A DNA stretch of 64,000 nucleotides from Frigoribacterium sp. Leaf8 (GCF_001421165.1 NZ_LMKB01000001.1:171259-235258), one strand, 5' to 3'; shown: positions 16,959-26,000, counted from the stretch's first letter. Translations and numbers: made by a program. Notes: generated by a model from the sequence alone, not told the origin.

Positions 16959-18176
16959 TCACGTCAACCCCAGTTCGGCCTGCAGCACGAACGACGCGGC
17001 GCCTCGCAGGGCGAGGTCGGTGCCGCTGCCCGCGATCCGCATCGTCAGGCCGTTGCTGACGGCGGACAGCGTGCGCTGCCGGACGGTCTCGCGGGCTGCG
17101 CGCAGCATCGCGCCCTCGACCAGGTCGGCCGGGCCCGACAGCACGACCTCGTCGATGTTGAGCGCGCTGACGATGGGGGCGAGCACCAGGCCGAGCGCGC
17201 GACCGGCCTCGTGGAGGACGGCGCCGCGCGATCCCTCGTCGTGCTGTCGGAGGCGCGCCCTCAGCTGCGGGGCGGCGATGGCCTCCTCGAGGCAGCCGCG
17301 TCGACCGCACGCGCACACGTCGCCGTTCTCGTCGACCGTGACGTGCCCGATCTCGCCGGCCGAGAACTGGTCGCCCTCGACAAGCGCACCGGCGACGATC
17401 AGCCCGACCCCGACACCGTGGTCGATCGTGACGACGATGAGGCTCTGTCCCGCCGGGGACCGTCCGCCGCCGCTCTGCCCGGCCGCAGCCGGTCCGGTCG
17501 CGCCCGGTCCGGTCGCGCCCGGTCCGGTCGCGCCCCGCCCGGTCTCATCGTTCCCGACCTCTTCGCCGAAGGTGCGGATGCCCATCGCCGCGGCGTTGGA
17601 GTCGTTGCCCACGTGGACGGGCAGACCGGTGCGGGCCGACAGTCGGGACCGCAGCGGGAGGTCGTACCAACCGAGGTGGACGGCCGTGCGCACGACGCCG
17701 TCGTGGTCGACGATGCCGGGGGTCGCGACGCCGACCCCGAGCAGCCGACGGGTCGTCCGCGAGGCGAGGTCGTCGACGAGCCGCTCGACCAGGCTCACGG
17801 CGGCCTCGCCGACGGCCCCGTCGAGCTCGACCCCGGCGCGCTCGACGACCCCGCCCCGCAGGTCGACGACGGCCCCGACGAAACGCTCGGCACTCGACAG
17901 GTCGACCGTGACGATGTGGAAGGCGTCCGACTCGATGCCGACGAGCGTCGCCGGCTTGCCGACCCGCGCGTCGTCGCGGACGCCGAGCTCGCGGGCGATG
18001 CCGTCGTCGATGAGTTCGGCGACGAGGGCGGAGACGGTGGGGCGCGTCAGACCCGAGCGACGCGCGAGGTCGGCTCGACTCATGGAGCCGTCGCGGTACA
18101 GGGACTGTAGGAGGAGGGACCGGTTGTGGGCGCGGACCGGCGGCTGTTGCTGCCGGGTGATCGTCGTGCTGGTCAC
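16959..18176 (-). CDS. ROK-family transcriptional repressor
   Basis: This is a sugar-responsive regulator of the NagC/XylR type, about 405 residues. The N-terminal winged helix (SMSRADLARRSGLTRPTVSA) binds DNA. The C-terminal ROK domain has the zinc motif (G-H-x(8)-C-A-C-G-x-x-G-C-L-E) but lacks the D-x-G-G-T phosphate loop, so it should bind rather than phosphorylate sugar. I prefer the GTG at 18176 because AGAGGA lies eight bases upstream; an ATG at 18200 is in frame. A 15-base tandem repeat (17491-17535) adds a G-A-T-G-P run within the ROK domain. It probably controls both the amino-sugar operon and the divergent kinase through the two operators at 18274 and 18402. Confidence 0.9.
   Translation of the reverse strand: MTSTTITRQQQPPVRAHNRSLLLQSLYRDGSMSRADLARRSGLTRPTVSALVAELIDDGIARELGVRDDARVGKPATLVGIESDAFHIVTVDLSSAERFVGAVVDLRGGVVERAGVELDGAVGEAAVSLVERLVDDLASRTTRRLLGVGVATPGIVDHDGVVRTAVHLGWYDLPLRSRLSARTGLPVHVGNDSNAAAMGIRTFGEEVGNDETGRGATGPGATGPGATGPAAAGQSGGGRSPAGQSLIVVTIDHGVGVGLIVAGALVEGDQFSAGEIGHVTVDENGDVCACGRRGCLEEAIAAPQLRARLRQHDEGSRGAVLHEAGRALGLVLAPIVSALNIDEVVLSGPADLVEGAMLRAARETVRQRTLSAVSNGLTMRIAGSGTDLALRGAASFVLQAELGLT
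17491..17535. repeat. In-frame 15-bp triplication inside the ROK regulator
   Basis: There are three exact copies of GGTCCGGTCGCGCCC (17491-17505, 17506-17520, 17521-17535). They encode a G-A-T-G-P run in what should be a surface loop of the sugar-binding domain. Confidence 0.85.
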
Positions 18177-18273
18177 GGGCGCGTCCTCTCGTCTCGGCAT
18201 CGTCGCCGACCTCGGACCCGGTGAGAGGGCCCGTCGGCAGCGGTGCCGGGTGGCGTCGCCGTGGTGGCGTGCC

Positions 18274-18296
18274 GTTAGTAAATGGGCCTTACAAAC
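18274..18296 (-). promoter_or_regulatory. Candidate ROK operator, repressor side
   Basis: GTTAGTAAA-n5-CTTAC at 18274-18292 is followed by AAAC. It shares GTTAGTAAA and CTTAC with the complement of the site at 18402, and it faces the repressor gene. TTTACTAAC on the minus strand is also a plausible -10 region. NagC/XylR-type regulators bind such AT-rich sequences, but binding here is inferred. Confidence 0.55.
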
Positions 18297-18401
18297 ACGT
18301 GTCAAGGTGCGTGGCGGCGAGTTTACGCACACGAAACACCGGCGGTCAACACCCGAAACACGGCGACCCACGGGCCGCGGCCCCTTGCCGCGAGCAGGTT
18401 C

Positions 18402-18420
18402 GTAAGCTTTACTAACAAAC
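18402..18420 (+). promoter_or_regulatory. Candidate ROK operator, kinase side
   Basis: GTAAGCTTTACTAACAAAC ends at the base before the ATG of the small ORF at 18421. It mirrors the site at 18274 (GTTAGTAAA and CTTAC on the other strand) with a one-base instead of five-base centre. TTTACTAAC is also a plausible -10 for a leaderless transcript beginning at 18421. Confidence 0.55.
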
Positions 18421-18519
18421 ATGTCCACGCTCGCCACCGTGTCCGTCGCCGCGCCTCACGTCGCCGTCGGCGGTGCGCCGGCGGGACCGTCCGCAGCCGG
18501 GTCGACGGAGTGGCCGTGA
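18421..18519 (+). CDS. Putative 32-aa leader ORF coupled to the ROK kinase
   Basis: The ATG directly follows the candidate operator, and the frame runs 32 codons to a TGA that overlaps the GTG start of the kinase (GTGA, 18516-18519). The peptide is Ala/Val/Pro-rich with no known motif. Position and overlap suggest translational coupling of the kinase on a leaderless mRNA rather than a functional peptide. It may be chance, and I give it modest confidence. Confidence 0.4.
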   Translation: MSTLATVSVAAPHVAVGGAPAGPSAAGSTEWP

Positions 18520-19442
18520 GGGTCGGCCTCGACATCGGCGGCACCAAGATCGACGCGGTCGTCGTCGACGGGTCCGGAGCCCCCGTCCATCGCCTCCGCC
18601 TGCCCACGGGGTTCGGCCCCGACGCCGTGCTGACGAACGCGGCCACGGCGGTCGCCTCGTTGGCGGACCGTTCCGGCGTCGCCGTCGAGGCCTTCGAGTC
18701 GGTCGGCGTCGGCATCCCCGGCCTCGTCGACGGCACGACGGGTCGCGTGCGGCACGCCGTGAACATCGGCTTCGACGACGTCGCCGTGGGGCCGACGCTG
18801 AGCGCCCGCCTCGGGGTCCCGGTCCGGGTCGAGAACGACGTCAACGCGGCCGCGCTCGGCGCGTACCTCGCCATGTCGCTGTCGGGATCTGTCGGCTACC
18901 TCAACCTCGGCACCGGCCTCGCTGCCGGCCTCGTCGTCGACGGCGAACTCTGGCGCGGCTCGCGGGGCGTCTCGGGCGAGATCGGTCACGTCCCCGTCGA
19001 CCCCGGGGGCGAGCTCTGCCCCTGCGGGCAGCGCGGTTGCCTCGAGACCGTCGCGGCCGGCGCCGCGGTGTCCCGTCACTGGCCGACCGAGGGGGCGTAC
19101 CCGGCCGTGGCGCTGTTCGCGGCGGCCGACGCCGGCGACCCCGAGGCCGTCCGCGTGCGTGTCGACCTCGCGGCGGGGGTGGCGGCCGCGGTGCGCCTCC
19201 TCGTCCTGACGACCGACGTGGACTCCGTCGTGATCGGCGGCGGGCTCAGCAACCTGGGTCGCCCCCTGCTCGACGACGTCGCCGGGGTGCTCGACCGGTG
19301 GGCGGCGGGGTCGCCGTTCCTCGCCTCGCTCGAGCTGTCGTCGCGCATCGAGCTGCTGCCGCCGGGGTTCCCCGTGGCAGCCGTCGGTGCCGCGACGATC
19401 GGCGCCCGCGGGCCCGCGACGGCCGTCGCCGCCGCCCTCTGA
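18516..19442 (+). CDS. ROK-family sugar kinase
   Basis: This kinase of 308 residues probably phosphorylates GlcNAc, glucose or a related sugar. It has the ATP phosphate loop at the N-terminus (VGLDIGGTKIDAVVVD), the catalytic ENDVNAAALGAY segment (N-D pair), GTGLAAGLVV and the zinc site (G-H-V-P-V-D-x(5)-C-P-C-G-Q-R-G-C-L-E). Unlike the two ROK regulators in this window it has no DNA-binding domain. GTG 18516 has GGAG five bases upstream; a GTG at 18510 is possible. Its position opposite the amino-sugar operon suggests it acts in the same pathway. Confidence 0.92.
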   Translation: MRVGLDIGGTKIDAVVVDGSGAPVHRLRLPTGFGPDAVLTNAATAVASLADRSGVAVEAFESVGVGIPGLVDGTTGRVRHAVNIGFDDVAVGPTLSARLGVPVRVENDVNAAALGAYLAMSLSGSVGYLNLGTGLAAGLVVDGELWRGSRGVSGEIGHVPVDPGGELCPCGQRGCLETVAAGAAVSRHWPTEGAYPAVALFAAADAGDPEAVRVRVDLAAGVAAAVRLLVLTTDVDSVVIGGGLSNLGRPLLDDVAGVLDRWAAGSPFLASLELSSRIELLPPGFPVAAVGAATIGARGPATAVAAAL

Positions 19443-19481
19443 CCGCCACCACGGCCCTGCCCCCACGTCGCCACGCCGCCA

Positions 19482-19529
19482 CGAGATGGTCACAGCACCA
19501 GGAGAAAACCTGGAACTGTGACCATCTCG
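19482..19529. terminator. Perfect bidirectional hairpin between convergent genes
   Basis: Arms CGAGATGGTCACAG (19482-19495) and CTGTGACCATCTCG (19516-19529) pair perfectly. Inside them CCAGG (19498-19502) pairs with CCTGG (19509-19513) around the loop AGAAAA. It sits between the kinase stop (19442) and the mannosidase stop (19555), so it can end both transcripts. Confidence 0.8.
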
Positions 19530-19554
19530 CGGTGCGGTGTCCGCCGGTGCGGCG

Positions 19555-22500
19555 CTACGCCCGGGCCACCCGCAGCGTCACGATCTCGAACGGGCGCAGC
19601 GTCAACTCGACCGCGGAGCCCGACGCCCACCGACCGGCCCCGGCCGTGCCCGACGCCAGCTCGCGCTCGATGAGGTCGGTGCGCCACGCCTCGCCGAACC
19701 CGCTGTCGGCGTCGACCGTGACGGTGGTGGCCGCCCGAGCACCGCGAGCCTCGTAGAGCCGCACGATCAGGTCGCCTGACCGGTCCTCGGCCAGCTTGAC
19801 CGCCTCGATCAGCACGGCCGGCGACGACGACGACACCAGCGGAGCGACCCCGGCGCCCGACGACCCCTCGACCCGTCGGACGGGCAGGTTCATGCGGTAG
19901 CCCGCGGTCGCGGCGTCGAGCACGTCGGGCGCGACCCGCACGGACGAGCGCAGCACGTGCCGCCCCTGGTCGGCGTGCGGGTCGGGGAACGTCGGTGCCC
20001 GCAGCAGCGACTGGCGCACGAGCGTCGTCGTGCCGCCGTCGCCGCCCTCGGCCGTGTCGCGGGTGCTCCGCGTGATGTCGTGGCCGTAGGTGGCGTCGTT
20101 CGCCACGGCCACGCCGAAGCCGGGCTCGGCGACGTGCACCCAGCGGTGTGCGACGGTCTCGAACCGGGCGAAGTCCCACGACGTGTTCTGGTGGGTCGGG
20201 CGCTGCACGTGACCGAACTGCACCTCGGAGGCCGCCCGGTCGGCGTGCACGTCGAGCGGGAACGCCAGCTTGAGCAGCTTCTGCCGTTCGTGCCAGTCGA
20301 CCTCGGTCTGCACGTGCAGTTCGCCCTCGCCGTCGTCGAGCCACCAGCGCTGCACGATGGTCGAGTCGCCGATGCGGCGGGTGACGACGAGCGCGCCGCC
20401 GTCGACGACGACCGACTCGGCCTCGACCAGGTCGGTGCGGACGTTCTTGTAGGCCTGGTCGACGTCCCAGGCGTCCCACTGGTTGGGGGTGTCGCGGAAG
20501 AGCTGCAGCAGCCCGAGCCGGGCCCCCGGGGCGACGAGGTCGCGTCCCGACGTGGCGTCGATGAGCGAGGCGACCAGGCCGTCACCGTCGAACACCGCAC
20601 GCACGGACCCGTTGTCGAGCACCCAGCCGCCGTCGGAGGCCACCGGTGCCACCGACCCGACCCCCGCCTCCTGGGCCCGTCCCGCGGCCGACCCGGCCGC
20701 GGCGTCGACCCCGGCCGACGGGACCGGCCCGGCGTTGAACGTGGTCGTCGCCGACCCCGTCCCCGCCAGTGCCCGCTGGGCCGAGCCGATGATCGCCTCG
20801 AGCTGCTGGGCGACCCGCGCGTAGTGCCGCTCGGCCTCGTGGTGCACCCAGGCGATCGACGACCCGGGCAGGATGTCGTGGAACTGCTGGAGCAGCACGA
20901 CGTGCCAGATCTCTTCGAGCTCGTCGTAGGGGTAGTCGAGCAGGCCGCGGGCGGTCGCCGTGGCGCTCCACAGCTCGGCCTCGCGCAGCAGGTGTTCGCT
21001 GCGACGGTTGCCCTGCTTGGTGCGGGCCTGCGACGTGTACGTGCCGCGGTGGAACTCGAGGTACATCTCGCCCGACCACACGGCCGGGTCGGCCAGCTCG
21101 GCCCGTGCCTGCGCGAAGAAGGAGGCGGGGGTGCCGACGGTCACGCGGGGCGAGCCCTCGAGGTCGCCGGCCCGGCGCGCGGCCGCCATCATCTCGCGGG
21201 TCGGGCCGCCACCGCCGTCACCCCAGCCGAACGGGACGATCGAGACGTTCGAGAACCCCTTCTCGGCGTAGCCGCTCTCGGCGTGGGCGAGCTCGGCCGG
21301 CGAGAGGTCGGAGTTGTACGTGTCGACGGGCGGGAAGTGCGTGAACACGCGACTGCCGTCGATGCCCTCCCACAGGAAGGTGTGGTGCGGCATGCGGTTC
21401 GTCTCGTTCCAGGACTCCTTCTGCGTGAAGAACGAGCTGGCCCCGGCCGCACGGGCGATCTGCGGCATCGCGCCCGTGTAGCCGAACGAGTCGGGCAGCC
21501 AGACCTCGTCGGCGTCGACGCCGAACTCGCGCAGGAAGAACCCCTTGCCCGCGACGAACTGACGGGCCAGTGCCTCGCCGCCGGGCATGTTGGTGTCGGA
21601 CTCGACCCACATGCCGCCGACCGGCACGAACCGGCCCTCGGCGACCTTCTGCGCGACCCGTGCGAAAAGCTCGGGGTAGCGCTCCTTCAACCAGGCGTAC
21701 TGCTGGGCGCTCGAGGCGGCGAACACGAAGTCGGGGTCGTCGTCCATCAGGGCGACGACGTTCGAGAAGGTGCGGGCGACCTTGCGCTGGGTCTCGCGGA
21801 CGGGCCAGAGCCAGGCCGAGTCGATGTGCGCGTGGCCGGTCGCGACGACCCGGTGCGCGCTCGCGTTCGCCGGTGCCGCGAGCACGTCGGCGAGCGCGGC
21901 ACGCCCGGCTGCCGCGGTCCCCGCGACGTCCCCGTGGTCGACGGCGTCGCACATCCGGTCGAGCGCCCGCAGGATCTCGTGCCGTCGCGGCGACGTGAGC
22001 TCGAGGGTGCGCATCAGCCCGACGAGGGTCCAGACGTCGCGGTCGAGTTCGGCGACCACCTCGTCGCGCTCGGCGAGCACGATGCTGCGCAGGGCGTAGA
22101 TCGGGGCGTCGCCCGCGGTCTCGGGGTCGCCGAGCGGTGTCTCGCCGTGGAAGTCGTCGCCACCGATGTCGGGGTTCGACGCGGCCTCGACGTAGACGTC
22201 GATCGTGCTGCCCGGGGTGACGCCCGCGCCGATCGCCGTCAGCGGCACGTAGCCGTTGTACGGCTCGATGGCCTTGACGATCGTGCCGTCGGGTCGCCAG
22301 ACGAGGCCCTCGGCCTGGAACCCGGGTTGCCTGATGCTGAAGCCCAGGTCGACGACGAGTTCGAGGGCGGTCGCCGGGTCGGTGCCGAGATCGTCGGGCA
22401 CCGTCCCCGTGACGTGGAACCACGTGGTGCCCCACGGCCTGCTCCACGGCGAGCCGACGGCGAACGGCTCGAACGCCTGCGAGACGGCCTCGGCGAAGGG

Positions 22501-22629
22501 GACCGGCTCACCCGGCGCCTCCCAGGCCGTGATCGTCAGCGGGACGGCCCGGCGGTAGACCGCCGGGGTGATGCGGTCGCGGACGAAGCGGTCGATGCGG
22601 GCCTCGACGAGGACGGTGTTGTCGTGCAT
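19555..22629 (-). CDS. GH38 alpha-mannosidase
   Basis: The 1024-residue glycoside hydrolase family 38 enzyme trims alpha-mannosides. The metal-binding start of the catalytic barrel is clear (VVATGHAHIDSAWLWPVRET), and the nucleophile region (WVESDTNMPGGEALARQ) and LPDSFGYTGAMPQI follow. The C-terminal beta-rich domains complete the family architecture and length. It lacks a secretion signal, so it should act on imported manno-oligosaccharides. It is the last gene of the second sugar operon, about 95 bases after the permease, with AGGAG before its ATG. Confidence 0.95.
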   Translation of the reverse strand: MHDNTVLVEARIDRFVRDRITPAVYRRAVPLTITAWEAPGEPVPFAEAVSQAFEPFAVGSPWSRPWGTTWFHVTGTVPDDLGTDPATALELVVDLGFSIRQPGFQAEGLVWRPDGTIVKAIEPYNGYVPLTAIGAGVTPGSTIDVYVEAASNPDIGGDDFHGETPLGDPETAGDAPIYALRSIVLAERDEVVAELDRDVWTLVGLMRTLELTSPRRHEILRALDRMCDAVDHGDVAGTAAAGRAALADVLAAPANASAHRVVATGHAHIDSAWLWPVRETQRKVARTFSNVVALMDDDPDFVFAASSAQQYAWLKERYPELFARVAQKVAEGRFVPVGGMWVESDTNMPGGEALARQFVAGKGFFLREFGVDADEVWLPDSFGYTGAMPQIARAAGASSFFTQKESWNETNRMPHHTFLWEGIDGSRVFTHFPPVDTYNSDLSPAELAHAESGYAEKGFSNVSIVPFGWGDGGGGPTREMMAAARRAGDLEGSPRVTVGTPASFFAQARAELADPAVWSGEMYLEFHRGTYTSQARTKQGNRRSEHLLREAELWSATATARGLLDYPYDELEEIWHVVLLQQFHDILPGSSIAWVHHEAERHYARVAQQLEAIIGSAQRALAGTGSATTTFNAGPVPSAGVDAAAGSAAGRAQEAGVGSVAPVASDGGWVLDNGSVRAVFDGDGLVASLIDATSGRDLVAPGARLGLLQLFRDTPNQWDAWDVDQAYKNVRTDLVEAESVVVDGGALVVTRRIGDSTIVQRWWLDDGEGELHVQTEVDWHERQKLLKLAFPLDVHADRAASEVQFGHVQRPTHQNTSWDFARFETVAHRWVHVAEPGFGVAVANDATYGHDITRSTRDTAEGGDGGTTTLVRQSLLRAPTFPDPHADQGRHVLRSSVRVAPDVLDAATAGYRMNLPVRRVEGSSGAGVAPLVSSSSPAVLIEAVKLAEDRSGDLIVRLYEARGARAATTVTVDADSGFGEAWRTDLIERELASGTAGAGRWASGSAVELTLRPFEIVTLRVARA

Positions 22630-22723
22630 GGGATCAGTCTCCTGACGGGCGCGCCGGGGCGCACGGTGGGGCGGGTCGTTCTGTGGACCGGGAGGGCGGC
22701 GGGGGCACTGGTGGGGAGGCGCC

Positions 22724-23560
22724 TCACCCCTTCACGGCGCCGGCCAGCGCGTTCGAGCCGCCGAGGGTCCGCGAGACGAGGACGTACAACGCGATGACGG
22801 GTACCGAGTAGACGATCGAGAACGCCGCCAGCTGGCCGTACGCCACCGAGCCGTACTGCCCGAAGAAGTTGAAGATGCTCACGGCCGCCGGCTGCTTGTC
22901 GGGGCTGAGCAGCAGGACGAACGGCACGAAGAAGTTCCCCCAGGCCTGGATGAACACGAAGATGAACACCACGGCGATGCCCGGCCGCATGAGCGGCACC
23001 ACGATGCGCGTCAGGGTCGAGAACATCGAGGCCCCGTCGGTCCACGCGGCCTCCTCGAGCGAGATCGGCACCGAGTCCATGAAGTTCTTCGCCATCCAGA
23101 TCGCCATCGGCAGGCTGGTCGCGGCCAGGAAGAACACCGTGCCGCCGATCGAGTCGATCAGGTTGAGCGAGACGAACAGGCTGTAGACGGGCACCATCAT
23201 CGCGGTGATGGGCAGACCGGTGCCGAAGAGGATGCCGTAGAGGAACGGCTTGTTGATGCGCATCCGGTACCGCGAGAGCGGGTACGCCGCGAGGATCGCC
23301 ACGACGACGGTCACCAGGGCGCAGCCGCCCGACACGATGAGGCTGTTGGCGAGCGGGACGAACGAGATCTCGGGCGTCAGCACGGCGGTGAAGTTGTCGA
23401 GCGTGAACTGTGACGGCACCTTCGCCGACAGCGTGGCCGACGGGTCGAACGATGCCAGCAGCAGCCAGGCGAGCGGGACGGCGAAGCAGATCGCGATGAC
23501 GATCAGCACGGCGTTCGAGACGGCCTTCATGCTGCGGCCGCTGGGTGAGGTCATGGCCAT
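22724..23560 (-). CDS. Sugar ABC transporter permease (MalG-like), mannoside operon
   Basis: The 278-residue permease has six hydrophobic segments and the EAA loop (SLEEAAWTDGASMFSTLTRI). It ends NALAGAVKG, as typical of CUT1 MalG-type permeases. The ATG at 23560 lies two bases after the preceding stop, with GGAGG nine bases upstream; an alternative ATG lies two codons later. It works with the permease at 23563 and the binding protein at 24554. No ATPase gene is present in the operon. Confidence 0.92.
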   Translation of the reverse strand: MAMTSPSGRSMKAVSNAVLIVIAICFAVPLAWLLLASFDPSATLSAKVPSQFTLDNFTAVLTPEISFVPLANSLIVSGGCALVTVVVAILAAYPLSRYRMRINKPFLYGILFGTGLPITAMMVPVYSLFVSLNLIDSIGGTVFFLAATSLPMAIWMAKNFMDSVPISLEEAAWTDGASMFSTLTRIVVPLMRPGIAVVFIFVFIQAWGNFFVPFVLLLSPDKQPAAVSIFNFFGQYGSVAYGQLAAFSIVYSVPVIALYVLVSRTLGGSNALAGAVKG

Positions 23561-23562
23561 GG

Positions 23563-24549
23563 TCAGTCGACCTCCGGTTTGAGGGCCCTGATGTAGATGA
23601 TCGAGAAGACCGCGCCGACGAGCAGCATGATCGTGGCGATGGCGGTCCCGAAGCCGAGCTGCGAGAACTGGAACGCCTCCTGGTAGGCCAGGATCGGCAG
23701 GGTCGTGCTGTTGACGCCGGGCCCGCCGCCGGTCATCACGTAGATCAGGGTGAACACCGAGAGCGTCTGCAACGTGGTCAGCATGAGGTTGGTCGAGATG
23801 CTCCGTCGGATGACCGGCAGCGTGATGAAGACCAGGCGTTGCCAACCGGTGGCGCCGTCGACCTCCGCCGACTCGGTGATCTCGGGGGGCACCTCCTGCA
23901 CCGCCGCCGAGTAGACGAGCATCGAGAACGCGGCACCGCGCCAGATGTTGGCGAGGATCACCGAGAGCATCGGCATCGCGTAGAGCCAGTTGGCGCCCGT
24001 GATGCCGAACCAGGACAGGACCGTGTTGAGGGTGCCCGCGTCGTTGAAGAACGCGTACGCCGCGAAGGCGGCGACGATCTCGGGCAGCACCCACGCGGCG
24101 ATGACGAACGTGCCGACGATCGAGCGCACGACCTTGTGGCCGTTCCGCATCAGCAGCGCGAGCCCCAGGCCGACGACGTTCTGGCCCACCACGGCCGAGA
24201 AGAAGACGAAGGCGAGCGTCAGCAGCACCGACTTCGGGAAGTCCGGGTCGGCGAACAGCTCGGTGTAGTTGCGGAACCCGATGAACTCCGAGCCGCCGGC
24301 GGCGTAGCCGGTCAGCGACGCGTCGGTGAACGAGCCGTAGAAGCTCGAGATGACGGGCCCCAACAGGAACAGGGCCAGCAGGACGAAGGCCGGGACGAGC
24401 GGCAGGGTGCGGGCGCCGGTGCGCAGGGCGCGCGCCTTCGACGCCCCCGCCCGGCGACCCGGCTTCTCGCCGTGGGGCCCGGGGCCGGGCCCGGAGGCCC
24501 CCGGTCGGCCGCTCTCACGGCCGACCGGGGTGGGGGCGATGGTCGCCAT
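23563..24549 (-). CDS. Sugar ABC transporter permease (MalF-like), mannoside operon
   Basis: The permease of 328 residues has a Pro/Gly-rich basic cytoplasmic N-terminus, a first helix (LPLVPAFVLLALFLLGPVI) and several more. The EAA-type loop (ITESAEVDGATGWQRLVFI) is present in slightly altered form. The ATG at 24549 is preferred over an upstream in-frame start because it follows the binding-protein stop by four bases. Confidence 0.92.
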   Translation of the reverse strand: MATIAPTPVGRESGRPGASGPGPGPHGEKPGRRAGASKARALRTGARTLPLVPAFVLLALFLLGPVISSFYGSFTDASLTGYAAGGSEFIGFRNYTELFADPDFPKSVLLTLAFVFFSAVVGQNVVGLGLALLMRNGHKVVRSIVGTFVIAAWVLPEIVAAFAAYAFFNDAGTLNTVLSWFGITGANWLYAMPMLSVILANIWRGAAFSMLVYSAAVQEVPPEITESAEVDGATGWQRLVFITLPVIRRSISTNLMLTTLQTLSVFTLIYVMTGGGPGVNSTTLPILAYQEAFQFSQLGFGTAIATIMLLVGAVFSIIYIRALKPEVD

Positions 24550-24553
24550 GTGG

Positions 24554-25942
24554 CTAGTCCCCCGCCTTCTGCGTCTGGTCCTCACCGACGATGCCGACCA
24601 GCTGGTCGTCGAAGGCGGCGGCCGCCTCTTCGGGGCTCTGCTGGCCCGTCATGACGGCCTCCATCGCGACGGTGATCTCGTTCGAGATGCGGCTGTAGTC
24701 GGTGGTCGCCGGACGGAAGTGCGTCACCGGCACGATCGACGAGAAGAACTCGAAGGTCGGGTTGCTGCCGACGTACTCGGGGTCCTCGGCGACGTCGCTG
24801 CGGACCGCGATCTGGCTGGCGGCGATGTCGTAGCTCTGCGAACCGTCCTTGTCGAGGGCGTCGGCGATGAACTCGAACGCCTTGTCGGGGTTCTTCGTCT
24901 TCGAGCCGACGGCCAGCGTCCAGCCGCCCGACATGCTCGTCGCACCCGGCTTCGCACCGTCCTGGGTGGGCATGGGCGCCTGGCCCATCACGTCGTTCCA
25001 CTCGGGCCACGGGTTGGTGCCGGTCTCCAGCCAGGTGCCGCTCATCCACGAGCCGTCGAGGGCGATCGCGAGCTTGCCCTGCGGGAGCCATTCCCCACCG
25101 ACGATGGTGGCGATGTTGGTGTCCAGCGCCTCCTCGGGTTTCGGTCCGATGCCGCCCTGGTAGACGTCCTCGATGAAGCCGAGCGAGTCGACGAAGCCCT
25201 GCGAGTCGGTGAGCCACTTGCCGGTCTCGTCGTCGTACAGGGTGCCGGTCGGCGTGCCGTACAGCAGCATCTCGAAGCCCTGCATGGTCGCGCCCTCGCC
25301 CTGCGGCTTGCCCGAGTACACGTTGAGCGGGACCACGTCGGGCACCTTCGCCTTGACCGTCTCGGCCGCGTCGAGCACGTCCTGCCAGGTCTTCGGCTCC
25401 CACGGCACGGGCAGGCCGGCCTGCGCGAAGAGGTCCTTGTTGTACCAGAGCGCCCGGGTGTCGGTGCCCATCGGGATGCCGTAGGTCTTGCCGTCCTCGC
25501 CGACGCCGGCCTCCTTGGCGTTGTCGTAGAACGCGTCCCAGTCCTCCCACGCGTCGGTGTACTCGTCGAGCGGCAGCAGGTAGCCGGCGGCTGCGTCGCT
25601 CTTGACCTTGAAGGTGTCCTCGTACATGACGTCGGGCGCGGTGGCCGCCGACCGGTTCATCAGCGCGAGTTTGGTGAAGTAGTCGTCGTTCTGCGCCGCG
25701 ATGGGCACGAACTCGACCTTCATGCCGGGGTTGGCCGCCTCGAAGGTCTTCGCGGTCTCCTTCATGTGGGCGTCCATCTGCGTGAACGTGCCGAACTTCT
25801 GGTAGGCGACCTTGATGGTGTCGGAGTCGCCGCTGCCGGCGCCCCCCGAGCAACCCGAGGCCAGCAGGGCCGTGGCGACCGCTGCGGCGGCGACGGCCAG
25901 TGCGCGCTTGCGCCCCCGGACCGAGGTGAACGTGCGTGACAT
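24554..25942 (-). CDS. Extracellular sugar-binding lipoprotein, mannoside operon
   Basis: The 462-residue solute-binding protein has a lipoprotein signal (AVAAAAVATALLASGCSG, Cys near residue 31). The family 1 binding fold follows (ETAKTFEAANPGMKVEFVPI, FIADALDKDGSQ). The associated alpha-mannosidase suggests manno-oligosaccharides or glycan fragments as ligands. A good ribosome-binding site (AGGAG) precedes the ATG. It is the first gene of the operon, and expression is probably controlled at the palindrome 26001-26021. Confidence 0.94.
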   Translation of the reverse strand: MSRTFTSVRGRKRALAVAAAAVATALLASGCSGGAGSGDSDTIKVAYQKFGTFTQMDAHMKETAKTFEAANPGMKVEFVPIAAQNDDYFTKLALMNRSAATAPDVMYEDTFKVKSDAAAGYLLPLDEYTDAWEDWDAFYDNAKEAGVGEDGKTYGIPMGTDTRALWYNKDLFAQAGLPVPWEPKTWQDVLDAAETVKAKVPDVVPLNVYSGKPQGEGATMQGFEMLLYGTPTGTLYDDETGKWLTDSQGFVDSLGFIEDVYQGGIGPKPEEALDTNIATIVGGEWLPQGKLAIALDGSWMSGTWLETGTNPWPEWNDVMGQAPMPTQDGAKPGATSMSGGWTLAVGSKTKNPDKAFEFIADALDKDGSQSYDIAASQIAVRSDVAEDPEYVGSNPTFEFFSSIVPVTHFRPATTDYSRISNEITVAMEAVMTGQQSPEEAAAAFDDQLVGIVGEDQTQKAGD

Positions 25943-26000
25943 GGTGCTCCTTTGCTCCAGTCGCGTCGGCGCCGGGCTGCTCTGCCCGACCGCGATGCGA

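Noticed and set aside
18301-18400. Possible further regulator sites in the divergent ROK gap
   Set aside because: Only the two matching TTTACTAAC sites are supported. The rest of the gap shows no repeat or palindrome.
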